The notes beneath the pieces are model-generated. The model had not been told where the DNA came from. It ran no database searches and saw only the letters and a program-made list of their open reading frames with translations. Below are positions 12,755 through 24,379 of a DNA stretch of 64,000 nt, in pieces; the first letter of the stretch is position 1, and the number at the start of each line of letters is the position of its first letter. Where the stretch lies: the NCBI GenBank assembly GCA_945859605.1, contig OX243827.1:27865250-27929249 (forward strand), in the 5' to 3' direction. Source of the DNA: Lumbricus rubellus (lineage: Eukaryota > Annelida > Clitellata > Crassiclitellata > Lumbricidae). The position numbers were made by a program, and so were the translations under genes.

Positions 12755-13132
12755 CTAGGTGGCGCTAGGCGCAACGTTATGAACGAGGTTCTCGTGGTTC
12801 CAGAGACTTGCCATGCGGTAGAAAACGCGACCGCACTCCGGGTAGCGACACATAAACGACATCTGACTGATGACGCCGAACCGACGGCCGTGTTTCTCGC
12901 GCTGATGCCGGTACAGGTGGTAGCTGTGGCAGAACGTCTTGCCGCAGTCCGGGTACTGGCAGACGACGGTCTTGACGGTGGAACCGCCGCCTCGAGATCG
13001 TCGGAAGGTGGAGACCGTGCCGCCCTGTCGGAGCGCGACCGTGTTGTTGTCGTGGCTCGACACGGTTGAGTGGCTTAGGGTCGACTGCGCTGCCGGAGTT
13101 GTCGTTCGACGTTCGAATTTGGCGTACGTCCA
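12755..13132 (-). CDS. ZF1 exon 2: two C2H2 zinc fingers and C-terminus
   Basis: Terminal exon of a two-exon zinc-finger gene. The acceptor TGTTCTTCCAG lies immediately upstream. The exon begins in phase 0 with Trp-Thr-Tyr, exactly continuing exon 1, and runs 125 codons to TAG. Numbered on the joined 436-residue protein, finger 1 uses Cys369, Cys374, His387 and His392; finger 2 uses Cys406, Cys411, His424 and His429. Both have the C-x4-C and H-x4-H spacing. C2H2 fingers of this type usually bind DNA in the nucleus. Only two fingers are present and the protein ends seven residues after the last histidine. The DNA target cannot be inferred. Confidence 0.85.
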   Translation of the reverse strand, partial: WTYAKFERRTTTPAAQSTLSHSTVSSHDNNTVALRQGGTVSTFRRSRGGGSTVKTVVCQYPDCGKTFCHSYHLYRHQREKHGRRFGVISQMSFMCRYPECGRVFYRMASLWNHENLVHNVAPSAT

Positions 13133-16053
13133 CTGGAAGAACACAGACGACGTTCATTAGGAAGAAGTAAGCGTACGTACGTGCGACTTTTTGAAAGTTA
13201 AACTCTGTGTGTGTTCACAGGGGGTGGTGTGGGGGTGGGCAAGTCATGGCTGAGAAACAGGAAGTGTGAGTTTGTAGGTTTCTATTGCATTTTAGTTAAG
13301 CTTTAGAGACTTTAGCAATCTTACATCTATAGCACTCTTAGAAATTGTCAACATTTGGTGGTGAATTTTCAGAAATAGACTAATTTAAACACAATTTAGG
13401 ACACAACACTTTGTCTTCCCATGCTCTGCTATTAATCACCATTCTCAAAGTGGACACCAGAACTTGTAAACGATAAAAACCTTAATCTGACAACAACCCA
13501 AGAAACAGCGTTCTCCCATATATATCAAAAATTATATGAGATAGGTCTAACAGATTTGTACAGACTGTCAACTACTGTAACTGCCAAGAAATATGGTCGC
13601 TGAAACAACCACAGTGGAATGACAAACCAATGATCTCCACCTTGTGGTTTACATCCATAGCTCCTTGGTCAGCCTTTGTCAACTCTCTCTGCTTAAGGAA
13701 TGCAGGACTCCCAAGATATTTAGGTGATCAGCATCTATCAAACCAGTAAGCAACTGCCCACTCCCTAGTGTAGATAACAATATTCTAAACATCGTATCGG
13801 ACAAAAAAAACCATCTCCATTGGGCGTAAAAAAATTGTTGTGTTTCCGGTAACCCGACCGACCCATTTTTACGGCCGCGACTCAAATATTTGTTTAAAAA
13901 AATTTTATTAAAAAAAAATTTAAAAAAACAAAACATAAATTTTAATTTAAATTTTTTTTAAAAATATTTTTTTAATGTTTGTATTGACATAAAATAAGAG
14001 ACGTCAACAAAATGAAATTAATAGGACTGTTTCTAGAGCAGTTTTAGGTGCAGACAGTCGGGAAATAGGCAGTTTATACTTGCTTAGTACACGTACTTTG
14101 TTTCAGCGTGCAAAAAAGACTAGTGGGGTAAACTTTTTCGGATATTCACTGCATAAAAATATTTTACCAAAATAAAAATATTTTCCGACCTACCTACCCA
14201 ATTTTTTTTAGCTCTGTTACCGGAAACACAACATTTTTTTAGGCCTTGTCATTGTTTAACAGCCGTCATAGACCAGCAGGCATGAGCTACGAGAAGAATT
14301 TTAGAAACATGATTATAGTACAAATACTCCGCCAGCAATCGATTACACTTTAAAAATTAGAAACTTTGCGAGTTCTTGCTAAAAACGAATAAGAGGCAGC
14401 AATGGTAGAAGCTTATTCAGTTAAACATTTACGCTGCTCCAAGAGCAAACTCTTAGGCATCTCTTAAAACTGAAGAGCTTACTCAACAACTGACTACCTG
14501 CATTTGACGCCAGTTAAGGTAAACAAACAGAGAAAAAATTCACAGGGAATACCATGCGCAAAGCAATTTGTCATGCTGCTTAGAACGTAACACTGACATG
14601 TTGAATATATTTATCTGCCAATAATTACGTTTTATCATAATAAGAAATCAGTCACAGCTGACCAGAACTTCATTTTCATTACGGATTTAACTGAAAACAT
14701 ATTACTCATTGCATTTTAGCTAAGCTTCAGAGACTTATCAGTCTTCCATAGCACTGACAGAAATTGTCAACATTTGATGACTTTCAGAAACAGACAAATT
14801 TAAGAATAAATTAGGACACAAAGCTTTCCATCTATTTTCCACTGCTCTGCAGCATTCTGACACTTGGGTATAAGAATGTGGTAACACCAAGCCTTAAGTA
14901 CTCTGACAACAAATCAAGGACCAGGCAGCGCCAGGCTACAAAAAGAATGAATTTCAAACGACTTGCAGCATCTGCAAACCACCAAATTTCCCACATAAAC
15001 ACAGTTGGACAAAATATTATTCAGGTTACAATCTAAAGGTCAACAAAAGGCTGAAAGGTTGAATTTCAAACTACGCAATGCCAAAGCTCAGCTGTACGCT
15101 TGAAAACTGGTCAACAAACTCCGAGACAATATCCAGAAACCTATTTTTAGCAAACAACACACAACCGCAAAACTACGAGTAAAGTGCAGAGGTTGGTTTA
15201 AAAGCAATTTAAATAAGACCTCTTGAGTCAAGACCGATAAAGCTGACAGCACAGAAAGTCGCATGGAAATTATTGTAGAATGAACTGACCCTCAGTAGAA
15301 AACATCCCATTAAAATTAAAATTCCTAACACCGAGAAAAAGTTAAATAGAATAATATTCCTGCTCGACAGTTATTGCAGGATGTACAAACCACAAAATAA
15401 ATAGGAAGAATAAAAATTAAACATCATTCAAACACAAAATAAACATTTTATAATTTCATGGGTTGCGGGAAACTGGAATAACCTTAATCAGGTGGATAAA
15501 GACTTAATATCAAGTACAAAACTTACAAACCGAGTAGTTCAGTTTTCTATACATGTAGCAAACAGACAATATAAGGAACAGAAGCAAATGATTGCAGATG
15601 CAGGTTAATATCAATTTGTAAAATAATTTAACACTCGTAATAAAAACAAGAACTTGTAGTGTTTGCGACAACTGAAATCCATTTCCAACATAATTTCCGA
15701 CATGTATGAATTTATATACAGTCTTTAAAAAACCCTAAATCTACATCTTAAATTAGGAAATCTCACAGAGAAAATAAGAAATGTTTATATCATCGAGAGT
15801 ATAATTATAGGAAATCTTTAGAGAAAGTTGAAAATATTAAGGAGAAAATCTTATGGAGAAAACAGGAAATCTTATGAAGAAAATAGGAAACCTGAAGGAG
15901 AAAGTACAAATCTTATATAGAAAAAGATAGGAAACCTATGGAGAATTTTTATCCAACAAAATGTACGCTAAGATTAAATCCCGCTATAAAACAGAGCACT
16001 GCTCTGAGCAATCACTGAGCAGATCACTCAAACAACCAATCAATCAGACTCAC
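13133..16053 (-). other. Intron of the ZF1 gene
   Basis: A 2.9-kb intron with donor GTGAGTCTG and acceptor TGTTCTTCCAG. It holds a MITE-like inverted repeat (13822-14245) and a diverged direct duplication of roughly 200 bp (about 13290-13440 and 14705-14870, both containing GAAATTGTCAACATTTG). Confidence 0.75.
13822..14245. mobile_element. MITE-like inverted-repeat element in ZF1 intron
   Basis: Near-perfect terminal inverted repeats of about 30 bp share TTGTGTTTCCGGTAAC with a poly-A run outside it. They enclose about 420 bp of very A/T-rich DNA. No transposase; superfamily and target duplication unclear. Confidence 0.6.
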
Positions 16054-16986
16054 CGATTCGTGATAGAGTTCATTGCTTCTCGGCGTTGCACCAGGCATCG
16101 CAGACCCCCGCGCCTGAAGGTCAAATCCATCCCACGACGAACACCCGGGAACGGACGTGAGATCCTCCACGGTGTCGGCCTGGTTGAAAATCGTCTTGGA
16201 ATTATTGTCCCACGAATGTTCCGGATACCCTTCGTCGTACGGCAGACCCTGCTCCCCGCCCCCTAAATACTCCGACGAATGCGGTTCCATCTTGATGCCG
16301 TAGCTGCCGCCTCCGCCGTCGCCGTAGACCGCCGCGCTTTCCATCGGCGCTGGCAGCGCCAGCCGTCTCCGCTTGTTGGCGCTACCGATTGGCGGCAGAC
16401 TCTGCCGGTGCCTTCGGTTGTCTCTCCTCATTCTCGACTCCGTGTTCTCATTGTTGCAGGAAAACAGTGAACCGGCGACGTTGTCATGCTCGTTTTCCGA
16501 CTCCACGAGCACAACGTCGTCGCCGTCGTCCTCCTCCGAGTTCCGCTCCGTCTTAACCGTCTTCAGATCCTCTTCGTCCAACGATATCGGCATCTCGGCG
16601 TTTTCCGACGGAGGACGGCCGCCGCTTTCGTGTAGCGGAGAAGACAGCTTTCGGATCTCGTCCAGCGAGCTGCATGATTTGTCGGCTTCCGCTTCGGAGC
16701 AATCCGCAACCCGTTTTCCAGCGGAGGTGGCGGCAGATCGGGATTTTTCGGGTTTTTCCGGACAGGCCTCGACGGATGCGGCCCCGGCGGCGAGCAACGG
16801 GGAAACGTCTGATGTGAAATCGGACAGCGACTCGTTGAAATGTACGATGAACACGCTTTCGCAGTCGATGGTTATGCCGAGCAAGCCCTGTATCCGAAGT
16901 TCCTTTTCGTAGTGCAGTCCGTTCTTGCACAGCAACGTCACGGTTTGACTTAAAAGCGTCTTCACTCTTTCCTGATCGGGTTTCAT
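16054..16986 (-). CDS. ZF1 exon 1: N-terminal domain and acidic linker of a C2H2 protein
   Basis: First coding exon, 311 codons from ATG at 16986 to the donor TCG|GTGAGTCTG, joined in phase 0 to the exon at 12755-13132. Reading past the donor hits a stop nine codons later. Residues 8-52 form a compact domain that aligns without gaps to residues 11-55 of the ZF2 protein (12 of 45 identical: Leu-Leu, Val, Cys, Tyr, Glu-Leu, Gly, Asp, Val, Val, Phe). The remainder is Ser/Glu/Asp-rich and probably disordered, with a basic cluster KRRRL near residue 208 that could be a nuclear localisation signal. Two SUMO-type motifs are visible, VKTE and IKME. Probably a nuclear transcriptional regulator; the name of the N-terminal domain is unknown to me. 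Confidence 0.82.
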
Positions 16987-17260
16987 GTTGGCAGGTTGTT
17001 ATACTCTGTGCAAAAATCGGACAGTAACAGTCGTTATATTTTAATGAAAGCAATCTTAATTTCTGAAAGGTTCTCTATCATACATGGCAACTTCTTAATG
17101 GAACAATCCAATTTCGTAAATCAGAACGTAAAAACTTGAGACCGAATGCATTAAATGAGAGCTACAATTTCGTGTAATTTAAGATATAAGAATACATGCA
17201 ACCAAACCGAATTTCCAAAACGCATAACTATAGCATCGAAGACCTAAGTATCGGCTGAGG

Positions 17261-17930
17261 TAAGGTCATGCGTCGAGATAGTCAGTCAGGATCAGGTTAA
17301 GCGTCCGAGTGTCAGTTCGGATCAGGCCAAGCGTCGTGAGGGTCGGAAAGGGTTAGTGTCGCCATTACAGCTGATCTGGTATACATGTACAATCAGGGGG
17401 CGAAAATTTCTTACTCATTTTTGCAGTGCCGTCAGCGTTGTCATTGCACGTCTTTTTCGTGAGGGTCGGTTAGGGCTCAGGTTAGGCATCGTGAGGGTCG
17501 GTTAGGGTTAGTGTTAGGGTTAGTTTAGCCATTAGAAACTCTGGTGGATTGATGGCAAAAGACACTGTGTATATTTCGCCCCCTGATATTACATGATCGC
17601 CGCTGATCTTTGGGTAAAATCCCAGACTGGCTGCCCGTACTCCAAACAATATGGCCGTTAACGAATGCAATAAAATTAGAGCGCGACCATCGACGACATT
17701 GTTCGTCAATTCAGCTTCAATTTCAGCAGAATGACTGCACTAACCCTCAAACTAACCCTAACCAACCCTCACGACGCCTAACCTGAGCCCTAACCGACCC
17801 TCACGACGCCTAACCTGAGCCCTAACCGACCCTCGTGCGCTCTAATTTTATTGCATTCGTTAACGGCCATATTGTTTGGAGTACGGGCAGCCAGTCTGGG
17901 ATTTTACCGATCTTTGTTTAGCTTAAAGAC
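17261..17930. repeat. Telomere-like repeats and an 80-bp inverted repeat
   Basis: Two arms, about 17602-17688 and 17828-17912, are near-perfect inverted repeats (shared core GGCCATATTGTTTGGAGTAC on the right arm). Between and left of them are degenerate runs such as GGTTAGGGTTAGTGTTAGGG and, on the other strand, CCCTAACCGACCCTCACGAC. Probably a foldback or MITE that captured or amplified a telomere-like motif. No coding content. Confidence 0.6.
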
Positions 17931-18699
17931 CTTGATTAAATGGCTGCATATGCAGCCACACACTGTACATAATTATTAGTAAAGCTAAAGCGTTTCTTGG
18001 TATGGGGTCTTTGGTATACGACGAGCAGCGATCATGGGTGCAAGTCAGTCAAGCCACAAAACCTGCCTCACCAGTAAACACCTTCTAATGGATTAATTGC
18101 GGTTTTATTACCAAAAATATGCAATATGCCTGTACACAAATGGCGATATTTTAAGAAATTAACAACAAACCTACATGAAAATCGAGTATTTTGAATATCA
18201 GTGAACTACAAAAGTGTTTTACATAGACTACACATTTTAAATAATTCCGCACTAATGACGTCATTGGAACATTGCTTAGCGCTGATCTTTGGCGTCGTTT
18301 TCATAGCAGTTTTTTCTTCTTAAATGCTTTTAATTTTAAAATATAAATATAAAAATATGTGACTACATTTGAAATTAATGAGAATTTATATTTATACTTT
18401 AAATTTCAGGAAATTCTGAAATCGAAAGTCATCACTCATCACATACCAACCATGGCTTGTCTTCCCGGATTTTGACCATGCAGGCAGCGAAACGAAAAAG
18501 GGTGACTGTGGCTATTGTGGACTTAATTTGATATAGACTTAGCGGCCTAAGCCTAACGCCGGAGAATAAGCTGGTCTCCTTGTCGAGGCTCAAGTGTGTG
18601 CTGAGAAATTCTCGAAGATTTACATTTCATTTGTGTAGGCCTATAGCTTTACATTTACGGTAGCTTGATGATAAATTTTGACGTTCAACATGCCATGCG

Positions 18700-18730
18700 C
18701 AGAGCCTTCTATTTGGAATAGAAGGCTCTG
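18700..18730. other. Perfect 14-bp hairpin with 3-base loop
   Basis: CAGAGCCTTCTATT, loop TGG, then AATAGAAGGCTCTG. It is isolated in non-coding DNA, with no T-run after it and no neighbouring gene. Confidence 0.7.
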
Positions 18731-19159
18731 GCCATGCGTGTTTCGCATCTGGACTATTCCATTATGCTGAACATCAAGGGGTTCCAGGTTCGTCATCATT
18801 GTTTCATCATTAGGCTATCGATAGCCGAACGATTACGCACGTGTATGGGAAAAGAAAGGATTTCACTATATACCAGCAACCGAAAACCATGCCGCAGTAG
18901 TGCCACGTTTCCAGCGTTGTGCTGCCCGTCGCTGCTCTTCGCACTAATGTTTCTCGGCTCTGTAGACACTGAAAATACTGTTAAACTACCATCATCGGGA
19001 ATCGGTACGAGAAACTTTCGGCTGAACTCTCTGTGTAGCCAACGCGTAGGAGTTTGACGATGGGGTGACTTGTGCTTCTCGAGCGGTGTTTTGCCTAAGG
19101 ATGACTTCTGTCGTGACGTTACCATCAATAGGCTTGAGCTATATGAGTGGGCGCCGCTG

Positions 19160-19283
19160 ATGGCTGCCATATTTGTCTTGTATTTGTTTTTTTATGTCGT
19201 GTTTTTTGTGCTTGTAAACCAGAGTGCGTTTTGCAGCTGGTACATTAAAGAATATACTTACTTACTTACTTACTTACTTACTT
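19160..19283 (+). mobile_element. Probable 3' tail of a non-LTR retrotransposon
   Basis: A T-rich segment reading into GCAGCTGGTACATTAAAGAA and a pure (ACTT)n microsatellite resembles the 3' end of a non-LTR retroelement. The 5' extent is unknown and no reverse transcriptase domain is readable. Confidence 0.35.
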
Positions 19284-20287
19284 ATGTCATTATTTGGCGT
19301 TTTGCTCTTCGTTCGTTCCATAGATGGCAGCTAAAGCACATAGCCTAGACTAGTGCATAGGCCTACGTACGTAGCATACCTAGTATCTTCGCCCAGCATG
19401 GCTGCAACTCTATGATTTTTTTGATTATCTTCTGTGATTTTGCGTTCTTGTATTTTGCATAACTTATCATAAGAGGTTCCAACTACTAGGCCTACTTAGG
19501 CTGCTGTGAAATAATTATTGGAGGTGAATGCGCAGCACACGCTATAGGCCTAGGCCTACATGTAGCAGACTATTGTTGCCTGTCTGCAGGTAATTTTCAT
19601 AATATTATCTAAACACAAAATATCATTTGTTAGGCGATTAATTAAACTTGCACTCTGTATACCGGCGTAGACCACTATAGGCCTACTCGAAACCATGGCC
19701 TAAGAGGCGTCCAGGCACTTATTTTTCTAAACTTTATACGCGCACTGCTCGAAACTGCAACCTTGATAACAGAATGAACAGTATATTTTATAGCGTATAG
19801 CCTATGCAGTATACTGTTTGCCACGATAAGTTTGATAGCTTAATTTGGCTCGAGACAGTTGAATTCAGATGAATTTAAGGTAGCGCTACAACAATTACTA
19901 AAAGACTCCATTTCGCGCGGAGCCTAATTATATACAATAGATATATTATTATTATAATTATTGTCTATGGTTAAATATAATCGTCTGCTGCTTGAGCTAT
20001 AGGCCTGCACGCACACACCTACACACACATATCAGTTATGCAGTTTATAGGCCTATCTAAATCTTAACTAAGCTTACTAACAGAACAGACAGCCTGTAGG
20101 CCTAATACAATTAAGGGCGCTAATAATTATAGCAGCCTATTAGGCCTATATAATACAACGCATGATTGTCTATCCTACGGGGGGCTTCTGCCAGCCTTCT
20201 GGAATCGAACTCGGCTCCGCTGATCTCCAACGATTCTCCATATGCATGCCAGTGTGCTACAGTGTGCGACAAAATGGTAAGCTATAA

Positions 20288-20347
20288 TCGGGAGCGCTTC
20301 TGAATAGACACATTGAAGGGGCGCTATAGCAAGTGCACAAACTAACA
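20288..20347 (+). repeat. SINE 3' tail fragment
   Basis: Contains GGGAGCGCTTCTGAATAG and GGGGCGCTATAGCAAGTG, the tail of the main SINE family, diverged. A minus-strand B-box-like GAGTTCGATTCC lies at about 20204-20215. Confidence 0.6.
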
Positions 20348-20370
20348 TACAGAGTATAGGCAAAAAAGAG

Positions 20371-20448
20371 CCCTAGGTTTTTCCAATAATATTGGGAAAA
20401 ACCTATAGGGGTCTTTTGACCTCTGACCAAGATTATCTTGGCCAGAGG
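20371..20448. other. Two adjacent hairpins
   Basis: At 20371-20410, CCCTAGGTTTTTCCAAT is followed by its near-perfect reverse complement, with 18- to 20-bp arms. At 20420-20448, CCTCTGACCAAG pairs with CTTGGCCAGAGG around a short loop. They lie just outside the left serpin arm; function unknown. Confidence 0.55.
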
Positions 20449-22069
20449 TGAGAATTTCGAAATGAAATTTTACAAGCTTAATTAAAGACAATTCATATTT
20501 ACACGTGCTGGCCAGATTTCGTCAGAATATTTCAAACACAACAAAGTTAGGCTATATCACTTGTAGTGAGGTCACCCACCGTTTTTTGAGAGGTCATAGT
20601 AGGCCCTACATGTATAATTCCGAAGAAATTACGACCTGGTGACTAAAAAGTCATCAGATTTTTTCCGGCAAAGATCACCTAAAATCTTCGGTCCCTATTT
20701 TAAAATTTATATATCTTCTCCTGCCTATAATGATAACTGTTGAGATACTATAATAATAGCAAGGATATTATAGTCTAAAGACTCGAAGATTAATCTTTGG
20801 TAATAGTTAAAGACTAGCGCTACATCAGTTTATACAGGACGTCATTTCCTGTGGAGCCTGGTCACATACATCGTCTGTTGTTTACAACGCAGCATCTGGC
20901 GGCATGCACGAGGCGCGTTCCCTGTTATGTGGCCTAATACCCCAAAGACCTACATTGACCATGGTGTTGATGATGAGGCTGGCCTGCAGTGTGGGATGGG
21001 CAGTTTGCTTCCGTATAGCCCCCCCTTACTGGGGCGAAGTTTTTCGCTTTGCATAAACAATTTGCATAATCAATAGTGTCTGTCTGTTGTGACATTTTGA
21101 TGCTCACATTGCACAGACACTCACAGCGCAGTTAGAGAGGAAGGTTGTCTCCGGTACGTATTAATAAATTCACGCTGTATTCCGGTTTGACCAATTTAAC
21201 AAACATTAGCATCGTAATAAAGTAGGATACTTGCTATTTCGCTTCTTAATTTGTTCCAGCAAGTGGCACTGCAGTGGAAAAGATTACCAATTATATAACA
21301 TTATAGTTTTGACGCTTTTCAACGATGGCACGACTTCTATAGCGTGAAACATTGTCGCAATCGTAATGAGAAAATCCTAAAAATTTATAGAGCCCCACTC
21401 GAAAGTTGAGCGGGTAAACGTTGGCAAACTTATAGTATTCGGGGTCGAATGACGACACTAACCCTATTCCCGGATACTATAATTATGCCATAAACGTTTA
21501 TTTGAGCGTCGTAAATCATTCGCTCATTTCAGCTTTATTGGTTTTAATCACGTCACCTTATAGTTTGGCAAGAATATTCTTCTCATCAAATTTACTACGC
21601 TAACATATACAATTATTACGTTTATATTGGTCCAAAGTCACGTAGGCTACTTAGGTCGCATTCAGGATATAGAAAGATTTACGGTGCAACTATGCAAGTG
21701 TTGTTAAAGCTCGCCTACTCCGGTCCGCTTTTCTATCACGGGCTGTCTGCATGTACTAGTCTGTATGTGTCTGTCTGTCTCTATGTGTCTATGTCTCGGT
21801 GGATTTTGGTCTCTTGTAGTCGTAGAGCCTGACTTTGGTGCACCATCAGTTTATATATTGTTCATTTGATACAATTTAAGTGCTGTAGCGGTTAATAGGC
21901 CTAATTAGTAATCGTAATAATTATCTTCGTTTTATTTCAAACTGATGACACAACCCAGAATAATTGCAATTCAGAGTATAGCGGATCATAGACTTTTGTT
22001 ATTGTTAATTAGGGTCTATTACCGTGGTCTGTCCTTGCAGATACATATACAATACATAAGTGAACGACT

Positions 22070-22515
22070 ATGGCAGAAAATGATGATAAGAAGGTTTTCC
22101 AGAGTTCAGAAGATGGCCAGTCCTTGGTCTCCGCCATTTCCAGGTTCGCCCTCGAACTCTACAGGGAGCAGAGGAAAAGAAGCGAAGGGAAAAACCTGTT
22201 CATGTCGCCCCTTAGCATCTCGGCTGTGCTGAGCATGGCATACCTGGGTGCCCGAAACAAGACCTTGGAAGAGATGAAGAAGACGCTTTGCTTTGATGCA
22301 CTTGATGATGCCAAAGTCCACCAGGCGTTCAGCGATGTTGTCTTGCATCTGAAGAAATGTAGCGGAGAAGTTAATGATGATTCAAAGGAACCAGACACTT
22401 TCCAGCTCCATTTGGCGAATCGATTGTTTGTGGAGCAGTCCTACGAGATCTTGGATGATTTCCAGAAGGAGTGCAGGAAGTACTACAGCGCTGACACTGA
22501 AGCGGTCAGCTTCAA
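22070..22515 (+). CDS. Serpin gene 1, exon 1 (N-terminal third)
   Basis: A clade-B-like (ovalbumin-type) intracellular serpin. ATG at 22070 starts MAENDDKKVF with no signal peptide, so a cytosolic or nuclear protein is expected. The exon carries the helix-B hallmark around residues 42-65 (NLFMSPLSISAVLSMAYLGA) and ends at donor CAA|GTAAGTTC inside Lys149. Frame and phase fit the exon at 23259 exactly, giving a 410-residue protein. A conserved acceptor (CCTTGCAG, ending at 22040) 29 bp before the ATG, also present in the right-arm copy, implies a 5' untranslated intron. The exon differs from the right-arm exon 1 at only 6 of 149 residues (A27T, K133N, E134D, S140D, D142E, E144D). A TTTATATA-like element near 21851 is conserved in both arms and may be promoter-related. 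Confidence 0.92.
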
Positions 22516-23258
22516 GTAAGTTCTTTCTGATTGGCACTCTTAACAAAGAGTGTGTTCTAAAATGTAATTCCCAGCTAATACAGTTTGCAAATTTTCTGCA
22601 TGGGTGCTGCACTTCACTGCTTACAGTTAACTGAGCACTGCATTTACATTAAGTTGCTGCTGTTACTGTTTAATTTTTTTTACATTTTCTGCTACTTTAC
22701 ATCATTATTACTGTTTACATTTTTCTGCTACAATAACATTTTTGTTTAATGATTAATGCATTTTCTGCTACATTTTATTGTTGTTGCTGTTTAAATATTT
22801 CTGCTACATTTGCATAATTGCTACTGTTTACATTTTCTACTAAATTTACATTGTGTTGGTGTTCAATTTTTCTGTTGCATTTATATTATTGTAATGATAA
22901 ATAATAAATTTTTCTGCTACATTCTTTCTTATTGTTACTGTTCACCTTTTATTGCTACATGTATGTTTGATGTTTGCATTATCGATGCTGTTTACATTTT
23001 TCTTTTACATTCACCTTACAGTTTACATTTATTTCAAGTTCTTCACTTGCAATATCATTGCTGAGCACCATCAATGTTTTGTCATATGTACTATGTACAC
23101 CTCTGAACTTTGGAGCAAGGGTAACATCTAACACAGTTGTAAATGTATCAATTCAAATGCTGTTATAGTGCATTCTATCAAATTCAGTTGTATTGTATTC
23201 TCCCAGATCAAGTTGTATTGTGTTATATCATACGCAGTTGTATTGTATTCTATTGCAG
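22516..23258 (+). other. Serpin gene 1 intron
   Basis: 743 bp, GTAAGT to TTGCAG. It is filled with degenerate repeats of TTTTCTGCTACATTT-type units and an imperfect GTTGTATTGTATTCTAT series before the acceptor. The same repeat types occupy the right-arm introns in reverse orientation, showing common origin. Confidence 0.85.
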
Positions 23259-24045
23259 AACTGAGCCAGAAAAAGCGTCAGAGAAAGTCAACGGCTGGGT
23301 TTCCGAGAAGACACACGACAAGATCAAGAACATCATTTCACCGAAGATGATTGATGCCGACACCACTTTGATCCTCGTCAATGCCATCTACTTCAAGAGC
23401 GCATGGCAGGACCGCTTCGAAAAGCACTTCACCGAGGAATCTGACTTCTTCGTGACCGCTGACGAGACAATAAAGGCGCAGGTGATGTTTCAAAAGATCA
23501 AAAGAGCGAGCTACTACTATTCGGACGACCTTAAGTGCCAGGTCCTAAAGCTTCCGTACAAGTCTTCGGCGTTGAGCATGTTCATCCTTCTTCCGGACAA
23601 GGAGAAAACATCACTTGATGCAGTCGAGTCCGCGCTCCGCGATGGTCACATCGGCAGTTTCGACGCCGAGTTCAAGGATTTCCCCGATGTGCGGCTGTGG
23701 TTACCAAAGTTCAAGATGGAAGAGGATCTGGAGTTGAAGGAGGTTCTTCTTGGACTCGGGATGAAGTCCATTTTTGCGAGAGGAAAAGCGGATCTTTCGG
23801 GAATCGATGGAACCAACAAGCTGTACGCCTCGAGCGTGCTGCACAAGGCGTTCGTGGATGTCAATGAGGAGGGTACGGAGGCTGCTGCGGCCACCGCGAT
23901 GAGAATACAGCTGCTGACTGCGTGTCCTGGAGCAGTGGAACCAGTGACCTTCAAGGCTGATCATCCATTCTTGTTCTTCATCAGAGAGGAAAAGACGAAG
24001 GTCATCCTGTTTATCGGGCGGGTAGTCCGGCCAGAGTATTCCTAA
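23259..24045 (+). CDS. Serpin gene 1, exon 2 (C-terminal two thirds, reactive loop)
   Basis: Begins at acceptor TATTGCAG, completes Lys149 and continues TEPEKASEKV to the stop at 24043-24045. Serpin landmarks in order: shutter strand around NAIYFK (residue 190 on), LKLPYK, SMFILLPD, WLPKFKMEEDLEL, the hinge EEGTEAAAAT and the C-terminal FKADHPFLFFI. The small-residue hinge predicts an inhibitory serpin. Counting from hinge Glu352 as P17, P1-P1' falls at Leu368-Thr369, suggesting a chymotrypsin- or elastase-like target. The loop is longer than in the right-arm copies: 15 residues lie between the hinge ATAM and the conserved TF, against 8 in two paralogues. The loop assignment assumes canonical length. 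Confidence 0.92.
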
Positions 24046-24379
24046 CTTCTCCGCTGCATCCGCTGATTTACGGTTGTCGGCATTTGCTTAGGGTCTGTCC
24101 GTAATTGATGTCAAGGTATTTTGGCATACAATTGACCCGATGCTTTTCTTTTCTCTGTTTAAACTTTCTGCGCCGTTCGCTGTTCGGATTATCACGTAGC
24201 ATCGCAAATTCTATTTCCTCCCATCGTTTATGGATGGCGCCTTAAATGTGTCGGTGCATTTTTCAGTTTTTCTTTACTGTGAATATTTTTTGAGTAAATC
24301 TCTTCGTATCTCAGATTGTATTCTTGTGATGTTTCTCTCGATTTCTTGTTTAATAATAGTTGCTAGTTTTCTGGGTCAT

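Larger units (their letters stand above)
17931..20283. other. Non-coding stretch; two overlapping frames not accepted as genes
   Basis: Frames at 18734-19057 (+) and 18796-19170 (-) overlap on opposite strands and match no family I know. A hairpin is at 18700-18730, and a likely retroelement tail with (ACTT)n ends near 19283. TAGGCCTA is frequent between 19.5 and 20.2 kb. Confidence 0.4.

Noticed and set aside
12389..13069. 226-codon plus-strand frame
   Set aside because: It is antisense to the ZF1 zinc-finger exon, whose cysteine/histidine pattern and splice phase show that the minus strand is coding.
16373..17053. Plus-strand 179-codon frame and shifted minus-strand 166-codon frame over ZF1 exon 1
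   Set aside because: Shadows of the GC-rich minus-strand coding exon at 16054-16986.
18734..19170. Overlapping 107- and 124-codon frames
   Set aside because: Opposite strands, no recognisable domain, and they run into what looks like a retroelement tail.
22974..23350. Extra coding upstream of serpin exon 2 (open frame extends to 23143)
   Set aside because: The upstream part is repetitive GTTGTATTGTATTC sequence before a clear acceptor, and the splice phase from exon 1 fits exactly at 23259.
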